Both the position numbers and the translations under genes were made by a program. A DNA stretch of 64,000 nt from Bordetella parapertussis. GTDB taxonomy: Bacteria; Pseudomonadota; Gammaproteobacteria; Burkholderiales; Burkholderiaceae_C. Where the stretch lies: assembly GCA_945861305.1 (NCBI GenBank), contig CAMATW010000005.1, positions 16,399 to 80,398 on the forward strand, given 5' to 3'. Positions 16,888 to 27,053 of the stretch are shown here, in pieces; positions within the stretch are counted from its first letter, which is position 1; every line of letters starts with the position of its first letter. Under the pieces are notes generated by a model, which saw nothing but the letters and a program-made list of their open reading frames with translations, was not told the origin of the DNA and searched no databases.

Positions 16888-18078
16888 ATGAATTTCAAAA
16901 TCAAAGGCTGGGGTTACGTCGCACTGTTGTCTGCAGCCATGGTGGGCGGCGGCGCTTGGTATATGCGCTCTGCTGCGCCCAAGCAAGACGCCAGCAAAGC
17001 CGCGCCTTCCGCCTCTGTCGCACCAGTCGCCGCACCAATTTTTGAGATTCCTGCCAGCGACACCTTGGTTGCCACCGAGCAGCGCTTGGTTCAAAACCTC
17101 CCCATCTCTGGCAACCTCAAAGCCATCAACACCGTGGTCATCAAGTCGCGGGTAGCTGGCGAAATCACCCAACTGAGCTTGCGCGAGGGCGACTATGTCA
17201 AAGCTGGCCAAGTGGTGGCTCGCGTAGACCCCACCGAATACCAACGCAAGCTGCGCCAAGCCGAGCAACAAGCGGATGCCGCCAAAGCGCAGGTTGATAT
17301 TGCCAAGCGCCAGTACGACAACAACAAATCGTTGGTCGACAAAGGCTTTATTTCATTGACAGCATTGGAAACTTCTTTTTCCAGTTTGTCTGGTGCTGAA
17401 GCTACTTACAAAGCCGCTTTGTCTGGCGCAGATGTGGCACGCAAAGTATTGGATGAAGCGGTTCTCACCTCGCCCATTTCAGGACAGGTCTCGGCGCGTT
17501 TGGCGCAACCGGGCGAGCGTGTGTCTGTCGATGTGCGTCTGCTTGAAGTGATCGACCTCAACAGCTTGGAACTTGAAGCCACCATGAGCCCCGCCGACTC
17601 CATCGATGTGCGTGTGGGTCAGCAAGCCACACTGCAACTGGAAGGCCGCGAGCAAGCCGTCACCGCCAAAGTGCAGCGCATCAATCCCAATGTGCAAGCC
17701 GGCAGTCGCAGCGTGTTGGTGTATTTGCGCTTAGACAGCGTGAGCGGCTTGCGCCAAGGCTTGTACGGCCAAGGCCAACTCGCACTCGGTCAGCGTCATG
17801 TCGTCGCCATTCCACTTGACGCAGTGCGCACCGACAAACCCCAAGCTTATGTGCAAACCATCGACAACAACAAGGTGTTGCACCACGTCGTGAAAACAGG
17901 TTTGCGCGGTCAGTTACTGGGTCAAACCGACAACACAGTGTGGATAGAAGTCAGCGGCGTGCCCGCCAACAGCGTGGTATTGCGCGGCACAGCGGGTGCT
18001 TTGCGTGAAGGCTTGGCGGTTCGCTCGGGCAGCACACCTTCCGCCGCTTCCAACGTAACACCTAACAGCAAGCCCTAA
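16888..18078 (+). CDS. RND efflux periplasmic adaptor (membrane fusion protein)
   Basis: The 396-residue protein has an N-terminal membrane anchor (GYVALLSAAMVGGGAWYM). A biotinyl-lipoyl half follows (VVIKSRVAGEITQLSLREGD), then an alpha-hairpin rich in Ala/Gln/Lys (about 110-170), the second lipoyl half with SPISGQVSARLAQPGERV, and beta-barrel domains. It bridges the inner-membrane pump and outer-membrane channel. GGAG precedes the ATG. The next gene starts three bases after its stop. It belongs to the HlyD/AcrA superfamily. The substrate is not predictable. Confidence 0.93.
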   Translation: MNFKIKGWGYVALLSAAMVGGGAWYMRSAAPKQDASKAAPSASVAPVAAPIFEIPASDTLVATEQRLVQNLPISGNLKAINTVVIKSRVAGEITQLSLREGDYVKAGQVVARVDPTEYQRKLRQAEQQADAAKAQVDIAKRQYDNNKSLVDKGFISLTALETSFSSLSGAEATYKAALSGADVARKVLDEAVLTSPISGQVSARLAQPGERVSVDVRLLEVIDLNSLELEATMSPADSIDVRVGQQATLQLEGREQAVTAKVQRINPNVQAGSRSVLVYLRLDSVSGLRQGLYGQGQLALGQRHVVAIPLDAVRTDKPQAYVQTIDNNKVLHHVVKTGLRGQLLGQTDNTVWIEVSGVPANSVVLRGTAGALREGLAVRSGSTPSAASNVTPNSKP

Positions 18079-18081
18079 GCC

Positions 18082-21000
18082 ATGTGGTTCACACAAGTCA
18101 GTTTGCGCAACCCGGTGTTTGCCACCATGATGATGCTTGCCTTGGTGGTACTGGGACTCTTCAGCTACGGTCGCCTCAAGATAGACCAATTCCCCAACAT
18201 CGATTTGCCGGTAGTGGTCATTACCACCGAGTACCCCGGTGCCTCACCCGAAATCATCGAGAGCGAGGTGAGCAAAAAAATTGAAGAAGCGGTCAACTCG
18301 ATCGCTGGCATCAGCGCCCTCACCTCACGCAGCTACGAAGGCTTATCCGTGGTGGTGATTGAATTTCAGCTGTATGTCAATGGCCGCAAAGCCGCTGACG
18401 ATGTGCGAGAAAAAGTCTCGAATGTGCACCCGTTTTTGCGTACCGATGTGAAAGAGTCACGCATCCTGCGCTTTGACCCCACCAGCCGCCCCATTTGGTC
18501 GGTGGCGGTGTTGCCCGACGATAAAGCCACTGGATTGAGCAAACCTTTGAGCAATGTGGAGTTGACCAACTGGGCCGACCAAGTCTTCAAAAAGCGACTT
18601 GAAAATGTTCGTGGCGTAGGCTCTGTGGCCTTGGTGGGCGGCACCAAACGTGAGATCAACCTCTACCTGAACCCGCAAGCCATGGAAGCGCTGGGCGTGA
18701 CGGCAGACCAAGTGGTCGCCGCCGTTAGCAACGAAAACCAAGACCTGCCGGTGGGCTCGATTCGTTCGATCCAGCAAGACCGCGTGGTGCAGGTGCAAGC
18801 GCGCATGAAGCGCCCCGAGGACTTTGGCAACATCATCGTGGCTCGCAAAGGTGGTACCTATGTGCGCTTGTCGCAAGTTGCCAAGGTCAACGACGGCGCA
18901 CAAGAGTTGGAGAACATGGCGCTGTACAACGGGCAACGCACGCTGTTGTTGTCTGTGGTCAAAGCCCAAGACGAGAACACCATCGAAGTGGTGGACGGCT
19001 TGATAGACACCTTGGAGTCCATGCGTAAACAGCTGCCGCCAGGTGTGCGCCTAGAGCCCATTTTTGACGGCTCACGCCCCATTCGTGTGGCGGTCAATAA
19101 CGTGCGAAAAACCCTCATCGAAGGCGCTTTGCTGACGGTGTTGATTGTGTTTTTGTTCTTGAACTCTTGGCGCTCGACCATCATCACGGGGCTGGCTTTG
19201 CCCATTGCAGTGATTGGCACTTTTTTGTTCATGAGCTTGTTTGGCTTTACCATCAACATGATGACCCTCATGGCCTTGTCGCTGTGCATCGGCTTGCTGA
19301 TTGACGACGCTATCGTGGTTCGAGAAAACATTGTTCGCCATGTGCAAATGGGCAAAAACGCTTTTACCGCATCCATGGAGGGCACCAGAGAAATTGGATT
19401 AGCGGTGCTGGCCACCACGTTCTCTATCGTCGCTGTGTTTTTACCCATCGGATTCATGGAAGGCGTGATTGGCAAGTTCTTTCACGAGTTTGGTTTGACT
19501 ATCGTGGTGGCCGTGGTTATCTCCATGTTTGTCAGTTTCACCCTAGACCCCATGCTCTCAAGCGTGTGGCACGACCCCAGCATCCATATCCAAGGTCAAT
19601 CCACCAAGCCGCTCAACTGGTATGACAAATCGATTGGCCGGGTTACCGGATGGTTTGAAAGCACCACAGATCGGTTGAGCCATGTCTACCAGCGTTTGCT
19701 GGCGTGGGCTTTGTTGCATAAACTGAAAACCGTTTTAGCAGCGCTGGGTATTTTTATAGGCAGCATCTTCATGGTACCGCTATTGGGTACAGAGTTCGTA
19801 CCAAAGTCGGACTACTCAGAGTCCACTGTCACTTTCTATGTGCCCGTCGGTTCATCTTTACAAGTGACCGAGCGCAAAGCGCAAGAAGTGGAAAAACTGC
19901 TGCGCAGTTTGCCCGAAGTGCGCTACACCTTGACCACCATCAATACCGGCAACGCAAATGGAAAAATTTACGCGAATGTGTATTTCCGGTTGGTAGACCG
20001 TGGTTTGCGTGAGCGCAACCTCAACAGCATCACGCCTGATGTTCGCCAGCGCTTGACGCAGTTGACCGGTATCACAGTCACCCATGTGGGGCAACTCGAC
20101 AGCGTGAGTGGTGCCAAACAAATCGAGTTTTATTTGCTCGGCCCCGACCAAGCCGAGTTGGAGCGCTTAACCTCACAGGTCATGGCCAAGCTGCAAAACG
20201 TCAAAGGCTTTGTCGATATTGAGTCCAGTGTGAAGCCAAACAAGCCCACCATCGATATCGCCATCAAGCATGAAGCCGCCTCGGACTTTGGCATGAACGC
20301 AAGCAGCATTGCCAACCAATTGCGCACCTTGGTGGCCGGTCAAAACATCGGCGTGTGGCGAGCCAGCAACGACCAAACCTACGATGTGTTGGTACGCCTC
20401 TCTCCCGACTCTCGAACCGCACCGCAGGACCTGGAACGCCTGCCTTTTAACCTACCCCCAGCCGCGGACGGCAGCACCCGAACGGTCAAACTCAATCAAG
20501 TCGCACGGGTCAGCGAAGGCGTGGGCCCCAATCAAATCAACCGACGCGAGTTGTCGCGTGAAGTGTCTTTCAGCGGAAATGCCTTTGGCCGTGCCAGCGG
20601 AGACGTGTCCAAAGAAATCCAATCCATCATGGCGGCCATACAATTGCCTGATGGTTACCGCTACCAATTTGGTGGTTCCACCAAAAACATGAAAGAGTCG
20701 TTTACCTTCGCAGTTTCGGCCTTGGTGATGGCGATTATTTTCATCTACATGATTTTGGCCAGTCAGTTCAAAAGTTTTTTGCAACCGCTGGCCTTGATGA
20801 CCTCGCTGCCTCTCACCCTGATTGGCGTAGTCTTGGCTTTGATGTTGTTTCAGTCCACCTTGTCGCTGTTTTCTGTCATCGGTGTGATCATGCTCATGGG
20901 CTTGGTCACCAAGAATGCGATTTTGTTGCTGGACTTTGCCATCCGAGCTCGTGAAGGTTTGGACAATGGCGACGGCACACACGAAGCGCCCATGGGCCGC

Positions 21001-21279
21001 AGCGAGGCCTTGCTGATGGCCGCCAAGGTGCGCTTGCGCCCTATTTTGATGACCACCTTGGCCATGGTTTTTGGCATGTTGCCCCTTGCCTTGTCCACCA
21101 GCGAAGGTGCCGAGCAGCGAGCTCCCTTGGGGCAAGCGGTGATTGGTGGCGTCATTACTTCATCGTTGCTGACCTTGGTGGTGGTGCCGGTCGTGTATTG
21201 TTATCTGGATGATCTGACGCAATGGCTCAAGCGCCTATGGGGCGTGACACCCGACAATACACAAAGCCGCGCTGGTTAA
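18082..21279 (+). CDS. RND multidrug efflux permease (HAE1/AcrB family)
   Basis: The 1065-residue protein starts MWFTQVSLRNPVFATMMMLA, the first membrane helix of the family, and has about twelve membrane segments with two large periplasmic loops. The proton-relay aspartates appear in CIGLLIDDAIVVRENIV near residue 410. It exports drugs or other hydrophobic compounds using the proton gradient, with the adaptor and the TolC-type channel encoded nearby. Length is typical (1020-1070). The organisation tetR-adaptor-permease is the common one for locally regulated pumps. Confidence 0.95.
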   Translation: MWFTQVSLRNPVFATMMMLALVVLGLFSYGRLKIDQFPNIDLPVVVITTEYPGASPEIIESEVSKKIEEAVNSIAGISALTSRSYEGLSVVVIEFQLYVNGRKAADDVREKVSNVHPFLRTDVKESRILRFDPTSRPIWSVAVLPDDKATGLSKPLSNVELTNWADQVFKKRLENVRGVGSVALVGGTKREINLYLNPQAMEALGVTADQVVAAVSNENQDLPVGSIRSIQQDRVVQVQARMKRPEDFGNIIVARKGGTYVRLSQVAKVNDGAQELENMALYNGQRTLLLSVVKAQDENTIEVVDGLIDTLESMRKQLPPGVRLEPIFDGSRPIRVAVNNVRKTLIEGALLTVLIVFLFLNSWRSTIITGLALPIAVIGTFLFMSLFGFTINMMTLMALSLCIGLLIDDAIVVRENIVRHVQMGKNAFTASMEGTREIGLAVLATTFSIVAVFLPIGFMEGVIGKFFHEFGLTIVVAVVISMFVSFTLDPMLSSVWHDPSIHIQGQSTKPLNWYDKSIGRVTGWFESTTDRLSHVYQRLLAWALLHKLKTVLAALGIFIGSIFMVPLLGTEFVPKSDYSESTVTFYVPVGSSLQVTERKAQEVEKLLRSLPEVRYTLTTINTGNANGKIYANVYFRLVDRGLRERNLNSITPDVRQRLTQLTGITVTHVGQLDSVSGAKQIEFYLLGPDQAELERLTSQVMAKLQNVKGFVDIESSVKPNKPTIDIAIKHEAASDFGMNASSIANQLRTLVAGQNIGVWRASNDQTYDVLVRLSPDSRTAPQDLERLPFNLPPAADGSTRTVKLNQVARVSEGVGPNQINRRELSREVSFSGNAFGRASGDVSKEIQSIMAAIQLPDGYRYQFGGSTKNMKESFTFAVSALVMAIIFIYMILASQFKSFLQPLALMTSLPLTLIGVVLALMLFQSTLSLFSVIGVIMLMGLVTKNAILLLDFAIRAREGLDNGDGTHEAPMGRSEALLMAAKVRLRPILMTTLAMVFGMLPLALSTSEGAEQRAPLGQAVIGGVITSSLLTLVVVPVVYCYLDDLTQWLKRLWGVTPDNTQSRAG

Positions 21280-21312
21280 AATTTCACCAATGAGCCGCTA
21301 CAAAGAATCGCT

Positions 21313-21966
21313 ATGAACACAGAACTTGCCCGCTTCAACATGGTTGAACAGCAGATCCGACCTTGGAATGTGCTGGACCACGCCGTGCTTGAGCAGTTGA
21401 CGTTTGTGGACCGCAGCCTGTTTGTGCCAAGCGCTTTTGAAGAGTTGGCCTTTAGCGATACCGAAATTCCCCTCCTGCATGGCGAAACCATGCTGGCACC
21501 TCGTGTCGCGGCCAGATTGGCACAAGACCTGCTGCTAAAGCCCACTGACCGTGTGCTGGAAATTGGGACTGGCAGTGGCTACCTCACCGCCTTGCTGGCC
21601 AGTTTGTCAGCCACGGTGCTAAGCCTAGAGTGCCACGCCGATTTGTTGGCGCAAGCACACACCCATTTGCAGCAAGCTGGCATTGCCAACGCCCAACTGC
21701 GCCAAAGCAGTGGCGTCCCCAATGACCTGCCCAAGGCATCGTTTGATGCCATTGTGCTGACAGGCTCTGTCGCGCAGGTGCCTACTGAGATACTTGATCT
21801 GCTCAAAACCGGCGGGCGCTTGATGGCGGTTGTCGGCAAAGAACCTATCATGCAAGCAACACGCTTTACCCGCGCCAACCACGGCGATGTGCATACGCAA
21901 GTATTGTGGGACGTGGTACTTCCACGCTTACACGGTTTTGCGCAAACACCTGCTTTTCAATTTTGA
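21313..21966 (+). CDS. pcm: Protein-L-isoaspartate O-methyltransferase
   Basis: The 217-residue protein opens NTELARFNMVEQQIRPWNVL, then has LPSAFEELAFSDTEIPLLHGE-like residues at 46-60 and the AdoMet motif VLEIGTGSGYLTALLASL near 80. It methylates L-isoaspartyl residues for repair of aged proteins. The conserved TGS segment of the family is also present (VLTGSVAQVP). It lies between the RND permease and tolC, with 33 bases to the former. The link to efflux is probably positional rather than functional. Confidence 0.88.
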   Translation: MNTELARFNMVEQQIRPWNVLDHAVLEQLTFVDRSLFVPSAFEELAFSDTEIPLLHGETMLAPRVAARLAQDLLLKPTDRVLEIGTGSGYLTALLASLSATVLSLECHADLLAQAHTHLQQAGIANAQLRQSSGVPNDLPKASFDAIVLTGSVAQVPTEILDLLKTGGRLMAVVGKEPIMQATRFTRANHGDVHTQVLWDVVLPRLHGFAQTPAFQF

Positions 21967-21989
21967 AACGCTCACCCCAAAGGAAGACC

Positions 21990-23333
21990 ATGCGTTCTTT
22001 TCGCCCCTTGCCCCTTATGTCGGCCATGGCTTTGGCCTTTTGTGGCGTGGCCCATGGTCAAAGCTTGCTTGAACTCTACGACTCAGCCCGAGGCTTTGAC
22101 GCCAATTACCAATCGGTACAAGCGCAATTTGAAGCCACGCGGTTGAAGTCTGTCCAGGCCCAGGCCAAACTCGGGCCCACGGGCAGTTTGAGTGTCAATG
22201 TTTCTAAAAATAACTTCAATTACGATCCCGTCAAAACGTCCGCCACCAACCCTGGCTTCACTAGGTTTTACGGGGCAAACACCGCGACCGTTTTAGGCTC
22301 GCAACCCCTTTACCGCCCCGCCGACAAAGCCGAAGTTGCTCAAAGCAGTTTGCAAATACAAGTGGTGCAAGAGCAACTCGCCTCTGCTGAACAAGACTTG
22401 ATGGTGCGTGTCAGCCAAGCCTACTTCGACGTATTGGCGGCTCAAGACACCGTGACCTTTGTGCAAGCCCAAAAAACCGCAGTCGCCGAGCAACTCGCCT
22501 CTGCCAAGCGCAACTTTGAGGTTGGCACCGCCACCATCACCGACACCCGCGAAGCGCAAGCGGGCTTCGACTTGGTCACAGCGCAAGAAATTGCCGCGCA
22601 AAATGATTTGCAGGTCAAAAAGCTCGCGCTCGATCAAGTGGTGGGCAAAATCGGTACCCAGCCTAAATCTATGCTATCTAAGGCAGAGCCCAGCCCTTTG
22701 AGTCCCGCCCAAGTAGAAGAGTGGGTCAGTATGAGTTCAGAAAAAAATTCGACCTTGCGTCAAGCAGTGATTGGCTTGCAAGTCACTGAACTTGAAACCC
22801 AAAAAGCCAAAGCGGCCTTGAAACCCACAGTGGATTTGCAGCTTAGCCATACGTTCAATAACAACACGAATGGCTCGGCCGCTTCCACCAGCGGTCTGAC
22901 ATCCAACCTCACCACCGGCGCGGTGGTGTTGTCTTGGCCTTTTTACACTGGCAACGCCCTGGACAACCGCGTACGCGAAACGCTCTCGCTGACACATAAA
23001 GCCCAAGCCGACTTAGACGCAGCATCTCGCACAGTCGCGCAAAGCACCCGCAGTGCATTTTTTGGGGTGATGTCGGGTGTCAGCCAAGTCAAGGCCTTAG
23101 AAGCCGCTGTCGAGTCCAGCCAAGTCGCTCTAGAAGCCAATAAATTGGGCTACAGCGTGGGTGTGCGTATCAATATGAACGTGCTTGATGCGCAAAGCAA
23201 ATTGTTCGACACCAAAGCCAAATTGGCCAAGGCACGCTATGACGTGCTGATGGGCAGTCTGCGCTTGCGCCAAGTCAGCGGCACCTTGCAATTGCAAGAC
23301 CTGCAAGGTATCAATAACCTGCTCGAGCCTTGA
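21990..23333 (+). CDS. tolC: TolC-family outer membrane channel protein
   Basis: The mature protein follows a signal peptide (LPLMSAMALAFCGVAHGQ, cleavage after about residue 23). It has two TolC repeat units rich in long amphipathic helices and Ala/Gln/Ser, with SQAYFDVLAAQDTVTFVQAQ near 125 and the second repeat near 370. It forms the trimeric outer membrane tunnel for RND pumps and type I secretion. I chose ATG 21990 because AAGGAAG lies just upstream and the signal peptide begins there. Upstream in-frame codons overlap pcm. The 447-residue length is normal. It converges on waaA with four bases between. Confidence 0.92.
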   Translation: MRSFRPLPLMSAMALAFCGVAHGQSLLELYDSARGFDANYQSVQAQFEATRLKSVQAQAKLGPTGSLSVNVSKNNFNYDPVKTSATNPGFTRFYGANTATVLGSQPLYRPADKAEVAQSSLQIQVVQEQLASAEQDLMVRVSQAYFDVLAAQDTVTFVQAQKTAVAEQLASAKRNFEVGTATITDTREAQAGFDLVTAQEIAAQNDLQVKKLALDQVVGKIGTQPKSMLSKAEPSPLSPAQVEEWVSMSSEKNSTLRQAVIGLQVTELETQKAKAALKPTVDLQLSHTFNNNTNGSAASTSGLTSNLTTGAVVLSWPFYTGNALDNRVRETLSLTHKAQADLDAASRTVAQSTRSAFFGVMSGVSQVKALEAAVESSQVALEANKLGYSVGVRINMNVLDAQSKLFDTKAKLAKARYDVLMGSLRLRQVSGTLQLQDLQGINNLLEP

Positions 23334-23337
23334 TCCC

Positions 23338-24630
23338 TTAAGCGGACTTTTTAGGCTTGTCCAACCAAGTCGCCAAGGCTTTCACGCAATGCGCCACAGC
23401 ACCTTGGTGACTGCTGGCAAACAGTTGGGCAGCCTGTGACATTTGTTGTTGAAGTTGACGGTCTATAGCGATAGCCAACGCCGTAGCCATCGCGGTCGCC
23501 ATATCGGTACAACGCAGACCCGCTTGGGCCTCAATAGCCCACTCTGCTGCTTGCTTGAAATTAAACGTATGCGGCCCCATCACCACCGGACAGGAACAAG
23601 CACAGGCCTCAATGAGGTTTTGCCCTCCCAAAGGCGCAAAACTGCCCCCTAACAAGGCCGCACTGGCAACGCCATAGTAAAGCGGCATCTCGCCCAACGA
23701 GTCGCCCAACACCAATCCAACTTCTTGGGGTGCGGCCGTGTGCGCCACATCCGCAGGCCACTGACTGCGCCGCTGCCAAGGCAAGCCCGAGGCTTGCAAC
23801 AAGTCGGCCACTTCATCAAAGCGTTGCGGATGACGCGGCACGATCCACCACTGCGCTTGTTGCAGGTACTCGGGGTGCAGTTGCAAGACCTGCAGGAACA
23901 TCGCCTCCTCGCCTTCACGCGAGATCGCCAACAGCACCACGGGTCGTGCAGTCAAAGCATGGCGCCAAGCTTGTCCTGCAGTCAGTAACTGCGGGTCGGG
24001 AACAGCATCAAATTTCAAATTTCCCATGACTGCATTCACGGGTGCACCAAGGCTGCGCAAACGCTTGGCATCTTCCTCGGTTTGCGCCCACACCGCACGC
24101 AAACTGCTGAAAGCTGGCTTGGCAAGGGCCGACCAGCGCAGTGCTTTGCGCCAAGAGAGCTCGCTCAAACGGGCATTGGCTAGGACCAGTGGAACACCTT
24201 GTCTATGGGCCACAACGGTCAGGTTGGGCCACACCTCTGTGTCGATCAACACGCCCATACGGGGTTGGAAATGCCGCAAGAATCGCGCTACCGCATCTGG
24301 GGTGTCCCACGGCAACCATGCTTGCACATCCCCCTCACGCAACAGGCTGACGCCTTCACTGCGTCCTGTGGCTGTGCCGTGGGTGAGCAACAAGCGCAGA
24401 TCGGGGTAGGCAAGACGCAAGGCCTTGATGAAGGAGCGAATAGCACGGGTCTCACCCAAAGACACAGCATGTATCCACAAAGCGCCGCTGGATGCAGCTT
24501 GGCTGTAATAACCAAAGCGCTCGGCGATGGCTTGTCCATAAACCGGTTCGCGCTTGGCTCGCAGTTGTAGTTTCAGCCACAGCAGCGGCGACAAAGCCCA
24601 CATCAAACAGGAATAGAGGAAACGCGTCAT
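23338..24630 (-). CDS. waaA: 3-deoxy-D-manno-octulosonic acid transferase
   Basis: The 430-residue GT30 protein has an N-terminal membrane-associated segment (LYSCLMWALSPLLWLKLQLR), then WIHAVSLGET, the conserved acceptor-binding part, and LIDTEVWPNL. Near residue 325 it shows ALLGGSFAPLGGQNLIEACA, the nucleotide-sugar binding region. It transfers Kdo from CMP-Kdo to lipid IVA on the cytoplasmic face of the inner membrane, an essential step of lipopolysaccharide core assembly. Its ATG overlaps the waaC stop by four bases, so both are translated together. Confidence 0.96.
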   Translation of the reverse strand: MTRFLYSCLMWALSPLLWLKLQLRAKREPVYGQAIAERFGYYSQAASSGALWIHAVSLGETRAIRSFIKALRLAYPDLRLLLTHGTATGRSEGVSLLREGDVQAWLPWDTPDAVARFLRHFQPRMGVLIDTEVWPNLTVVAHRQGVPLVLANARLSELSWRKALRWSALAKPAFSSLRAVWAQTEEDAKRLRSLGAPVNAVMGNLKFDAVPDPQLLTAGQAWRHALTARPVVLLAISREGEEAMFLQVLQLHPEYLQQAQWWIVPRHPQRFDEVADLLQASGLPWQRRSQWPADVAHTAAPQEVGLVLGDSLGEMPLYYGVASAALLGGSFAPLGGQNLIEACACSCPVVMGPHTFNFKQAAEWAIEAQAGLRCTDMATAMATALAIAIDRQLQQQMSQAAQLFASSHQGAVAHCVKALATWLDKPKKSA

Positions 24631-25607
24631 GGCGGAAGAGACCTAGAAGCCATGCAGGCAGCCAAAGCGGACAAGACAGTTGCTGTGGACGGCGTGGGCT
24701 TGGCAAAGACGCTTTGCTGCCATGCACAGCCCTTGGGTCCGGTTCGCCATGCGGTATCGAAGTTGTAAATCTGAACATGCGGCAACCCTAAGGCCACCGC
24801 GATGTGGCTGACCCCGCTGTCCACACCAACCACTCCCGCACAAGCAGCCAAACGTTGTGCCAGTTCCACCAAATCGCAGCGCGACCAAATGACGGCACTG
24901 GGGCAGGCACTGGCCACAGCTTGCGCGGTTTGTAGCTCGGCATCGTTGGCATGTGGCAAAGCCAAGGCAAAACCTTGTTGCTGCAAAGCATGAGCCAAAG
25001 CCTGCCAATGCGCGAGCGGCCAGGCTTTGTCTGCTCGTGAACTGCCGTGCACCAAAGCGACCGTGCGAGCTGGCACATCCGGGTGGGGCAAGGCTTGCAA
25101 AGCGGTTTGCAAGTGGGTGGGCAGCGCATAGCCCAGTGCTTGAGCGCACACATGACGGGCACGGTCCAAGGCATGGCTGTGCCACTCGCAAGACACCGCC
25201 ATATCGGCCACCCAGCGCGTTGGCGCTTCATAGCCCGAGCCTTCGGTGCGGTTGGCCATGGCGTAGCGTTTGCCGTTGGGAGTGAGCTTGGCCAGTTTGG
25301 AGATCAGTGCGGATTTGCTTAAGCCCTGTAAATCAATCACAGCGTCATAGGCGCTGCTTTGCAGGTCTTGTTGAAAGCTGCGCCAAGCTTGGCGGGTATC
25401 GATACTCCACCAGCGCTTGCGCCACTGACGCAAATTGCAGGGGATGATGCGCTTGACCGCGGGACACAGTTTGAGCAAAGGCGCGAACGCGGGTTCGACC
25501 ACCCAGTCGATGTGCATATCAGGTACTTGTGCTTGCAGATCCATGGCCGCTGGCAAGCTGTGCACCACATCGCCCAACGAGGACAGCTTGACCAGCAATA
25601 CCCTCAA
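24627..25607 (-). CDS. waaC: Lipopolysaccharide heptosyltransferase I
   Basis: The 326-residue GT9 protein begins RVLLVKLSSLGDVVHSLPA, the diagnostic opening of WaaC, with DAVIDLQGLSKSALIS near 100 and GVDSGVSHIAVALGLPHVQI near 270. It adds the first L-glycero-D-manno-heptose to Kdo. The start codon is TTG, overlapping the preceding stop (TTGA), with GAGG seven bases upstream. The gene is the middle of phosphomannomutase-waaC-waaA, a core-oligosaccharide operon with 4-nt overlaps. Confidence 0.95.
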   Translation of the reverse strand: MRVLLVKLSSLGDVVHSLPAAMDLQAQVPDMHIDWVVEPAFAPLLKLCPAVKRIIPCNLRQWRKRWWSIDTRQAWRSFQQDLQSSAYDAVIDLQGLSKSALISKLAKLTPNGKRYAMANRTEGSGYEAPTRWVADMAVSCEWHSHALDRARHVCAQALGYALPTHLQTALQALPHPDVPARTVALVHGSSRADKAWPLAHWQALAHALQQQGFALALPHANDAELQTAQAVASACPSAVIWSRCDLVELAQRLAACAGVVGVDSGVSHIAVALGLPHVQIYNFDTAWRTGPKGCAWQQSVFAKPTPSTATVLSALAACMASRSLPP

Positions 25608-27004
25608 TGCGCCGCCTCTTGCACCTGCGCATCAGGTTTGACTTGGCGCAGCAGGGCCATCATGTCAGACTCAATACGCGCCAAGGCTTGCGGTGTTTGA
25701 CCCTCAAAGCGCAGCACCAGCACAGGCGTGGTGTTGGAGGCGCGAACCAAGCCAAAACCATCAGTCCAGTCGATGCGCACGCCGTCGATGTCGCACAACA
25801 CCGGCTGATGTTCTGTAGAAGGCAAACCTTGTGTCTGTGCTCGTTTCAGCAACTCGGCGGTAACGCGGTGCGGCTCGCCCTCAACACAAGCCACGTTCAG
25901 CTCCGGCGTGGACTGGCTGGTGGGCAAAGCATGCAACACCGCGTTGGCATCGGGCGAGCGGCTGACGATTTCCAACAAGCGGCAACCCGCATAGGTGCCG
26001 TCGTCAAAGCCATACCAGCGTTCTTTGAAAAACACATGGCCGCTCATCTCGCCACCCAGCGGAGAGTCGATGGCTTTCATTTGCGCTTTGATGAGGGAGT
26101 GTCCGGTTTTGAACATCACAGGCACACCGCCTGCAGCACGAATGGCTGGGGCGAGTTGTTGCGAGCACTTGACGTCATAGACGATAGAACCACCAGGTAC
26201 ACGGCTTAAGACATCTTGTGCAAACAACATCATCTGTCGGTCGGGGTAGATGGTTTGCCCGTCATTCGTCACGATACCTAAACGATCACCATCACCATCA
26301 AAAGCCAAGCCCAACTCAGCGCCCGTGGTTTGCAAAGCAGCGATCAGGTCTTTCAAGTTTTCGGGTTTGCTAGGGTCGGGGTGGTGATTGGGAAAGTCGC
26401 CATCCACATCGCTAAAGAGTTCAATCACCTCACAACCAATGGCACGAAAAACAGCAGGGGCTGAAGCACCTGCTATACCGTTGCCGCTGTCGACCACGAT
26501 GCGCATAGGGCGGCTTAAATGAATGTCTTGCACGATACGCTCTTGATAGGCTTGGTTCACGCTGACTTGCTGGACACTGCCGCCTGCAAGCAGTTGCCAA
26601 CTTTCATCTTGCATCATTTGACGCAGACCTTGAATTTCGTCGCCGTAAATCGCTCTGCCAGCCATCACCATTTTGAAGCCGTTGTAGTCCTTGGGGTTGT
26701 GGCTACCAGTGATTTGAATACCACTGTGGCACAAGGTGTTGGCAGCGAAATAAAGCTGTGGCGTAGTAACCATGCCCACATCGATCACTTCTACACCGGC
26801 GTCCACCAAGCCTTGTATCAGCGCCAACGCCAAAGAGGGCCCGCTCAGGCGACCATCACGACCCACAGCTACCTTGGTTTCACCAAGCGCCAAAGCTTGA
26901 GTGCCGAAAGCGCGTCCCAGCGCCAGTGCGATCGAGGGGTTAAGCGATGAAGGCACCACACCGCGAATGTCATAGGCCTTAAAAACAGAGGCTTCAATTT
27001 GCAT
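25604..27004 (-). CDS. Phosphomannomutase/phosphoglucomutase (AlgC/ManB family)
   Basis: The 466-residue protein has FKAYDIRGVVP at the N-terminus, the catalytic serine loop ITGSHNPKDYNGFKM near 98-112, the metal loop LAFDGDGDRLG near 240 and the sugar-binding GGEMSGHVFF near 320. It interconverts mannose 6-phosphate and mannose 1-phosphate, and the glucose equivalents. It thus supplies GDP-mannose for the gmd pathway at 57-62 kb as well as lipopolysaccharide precursors. It is first in the operon with waaC and waaA. The divergent ogt gene starts 49 bases away. Confidence 0.93.
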   Translation of the reverse strand: MQIEASVFKAYDIRGVVPSSLNPSIALALGRAFGTQALALGETKVAVGRDGRLSGPSLALALIQGLVDAGVEVIDVGMVTTPQLYFAANTLCHSGIQITGSHNPKDYNGFKMVMAGRAIYGDEIQGLRQMMQDESWQLLAGGSVQQVSVNQAYQERIVQDIHLSRPMRIVVDSGNGIAGASAPAVFRAIGCEVIELFSDVDGDFPNHHPDPSKPENLKDLIAALQTTGAELGLAFDGDGDRLGIVTNDGQTIYPDRQMMLFAQDVLSRVPGGSIVYDVKCSQQLAPAIRAAGGVPVMFKTGHSLIKAQMKAIDSPLGGEMSGHVFFKERWYGFDDGTYAGCRLLEIVSRSPDANAVLHALPTSQSTPELNVACVEGEPHRVTAELLKRAQTQGLPSTEHQPVLCDIDGVRIDWTDGFGLVRASNTTPVLVLRFEGQTPQALARIESDMMALLRQVKPDAQVQEAAH

Positions 27005-27053
27005 CGCGGTATTGTAGAAGCTGAGCTTGGCCAGACCGTCATCGCTCCATCGT

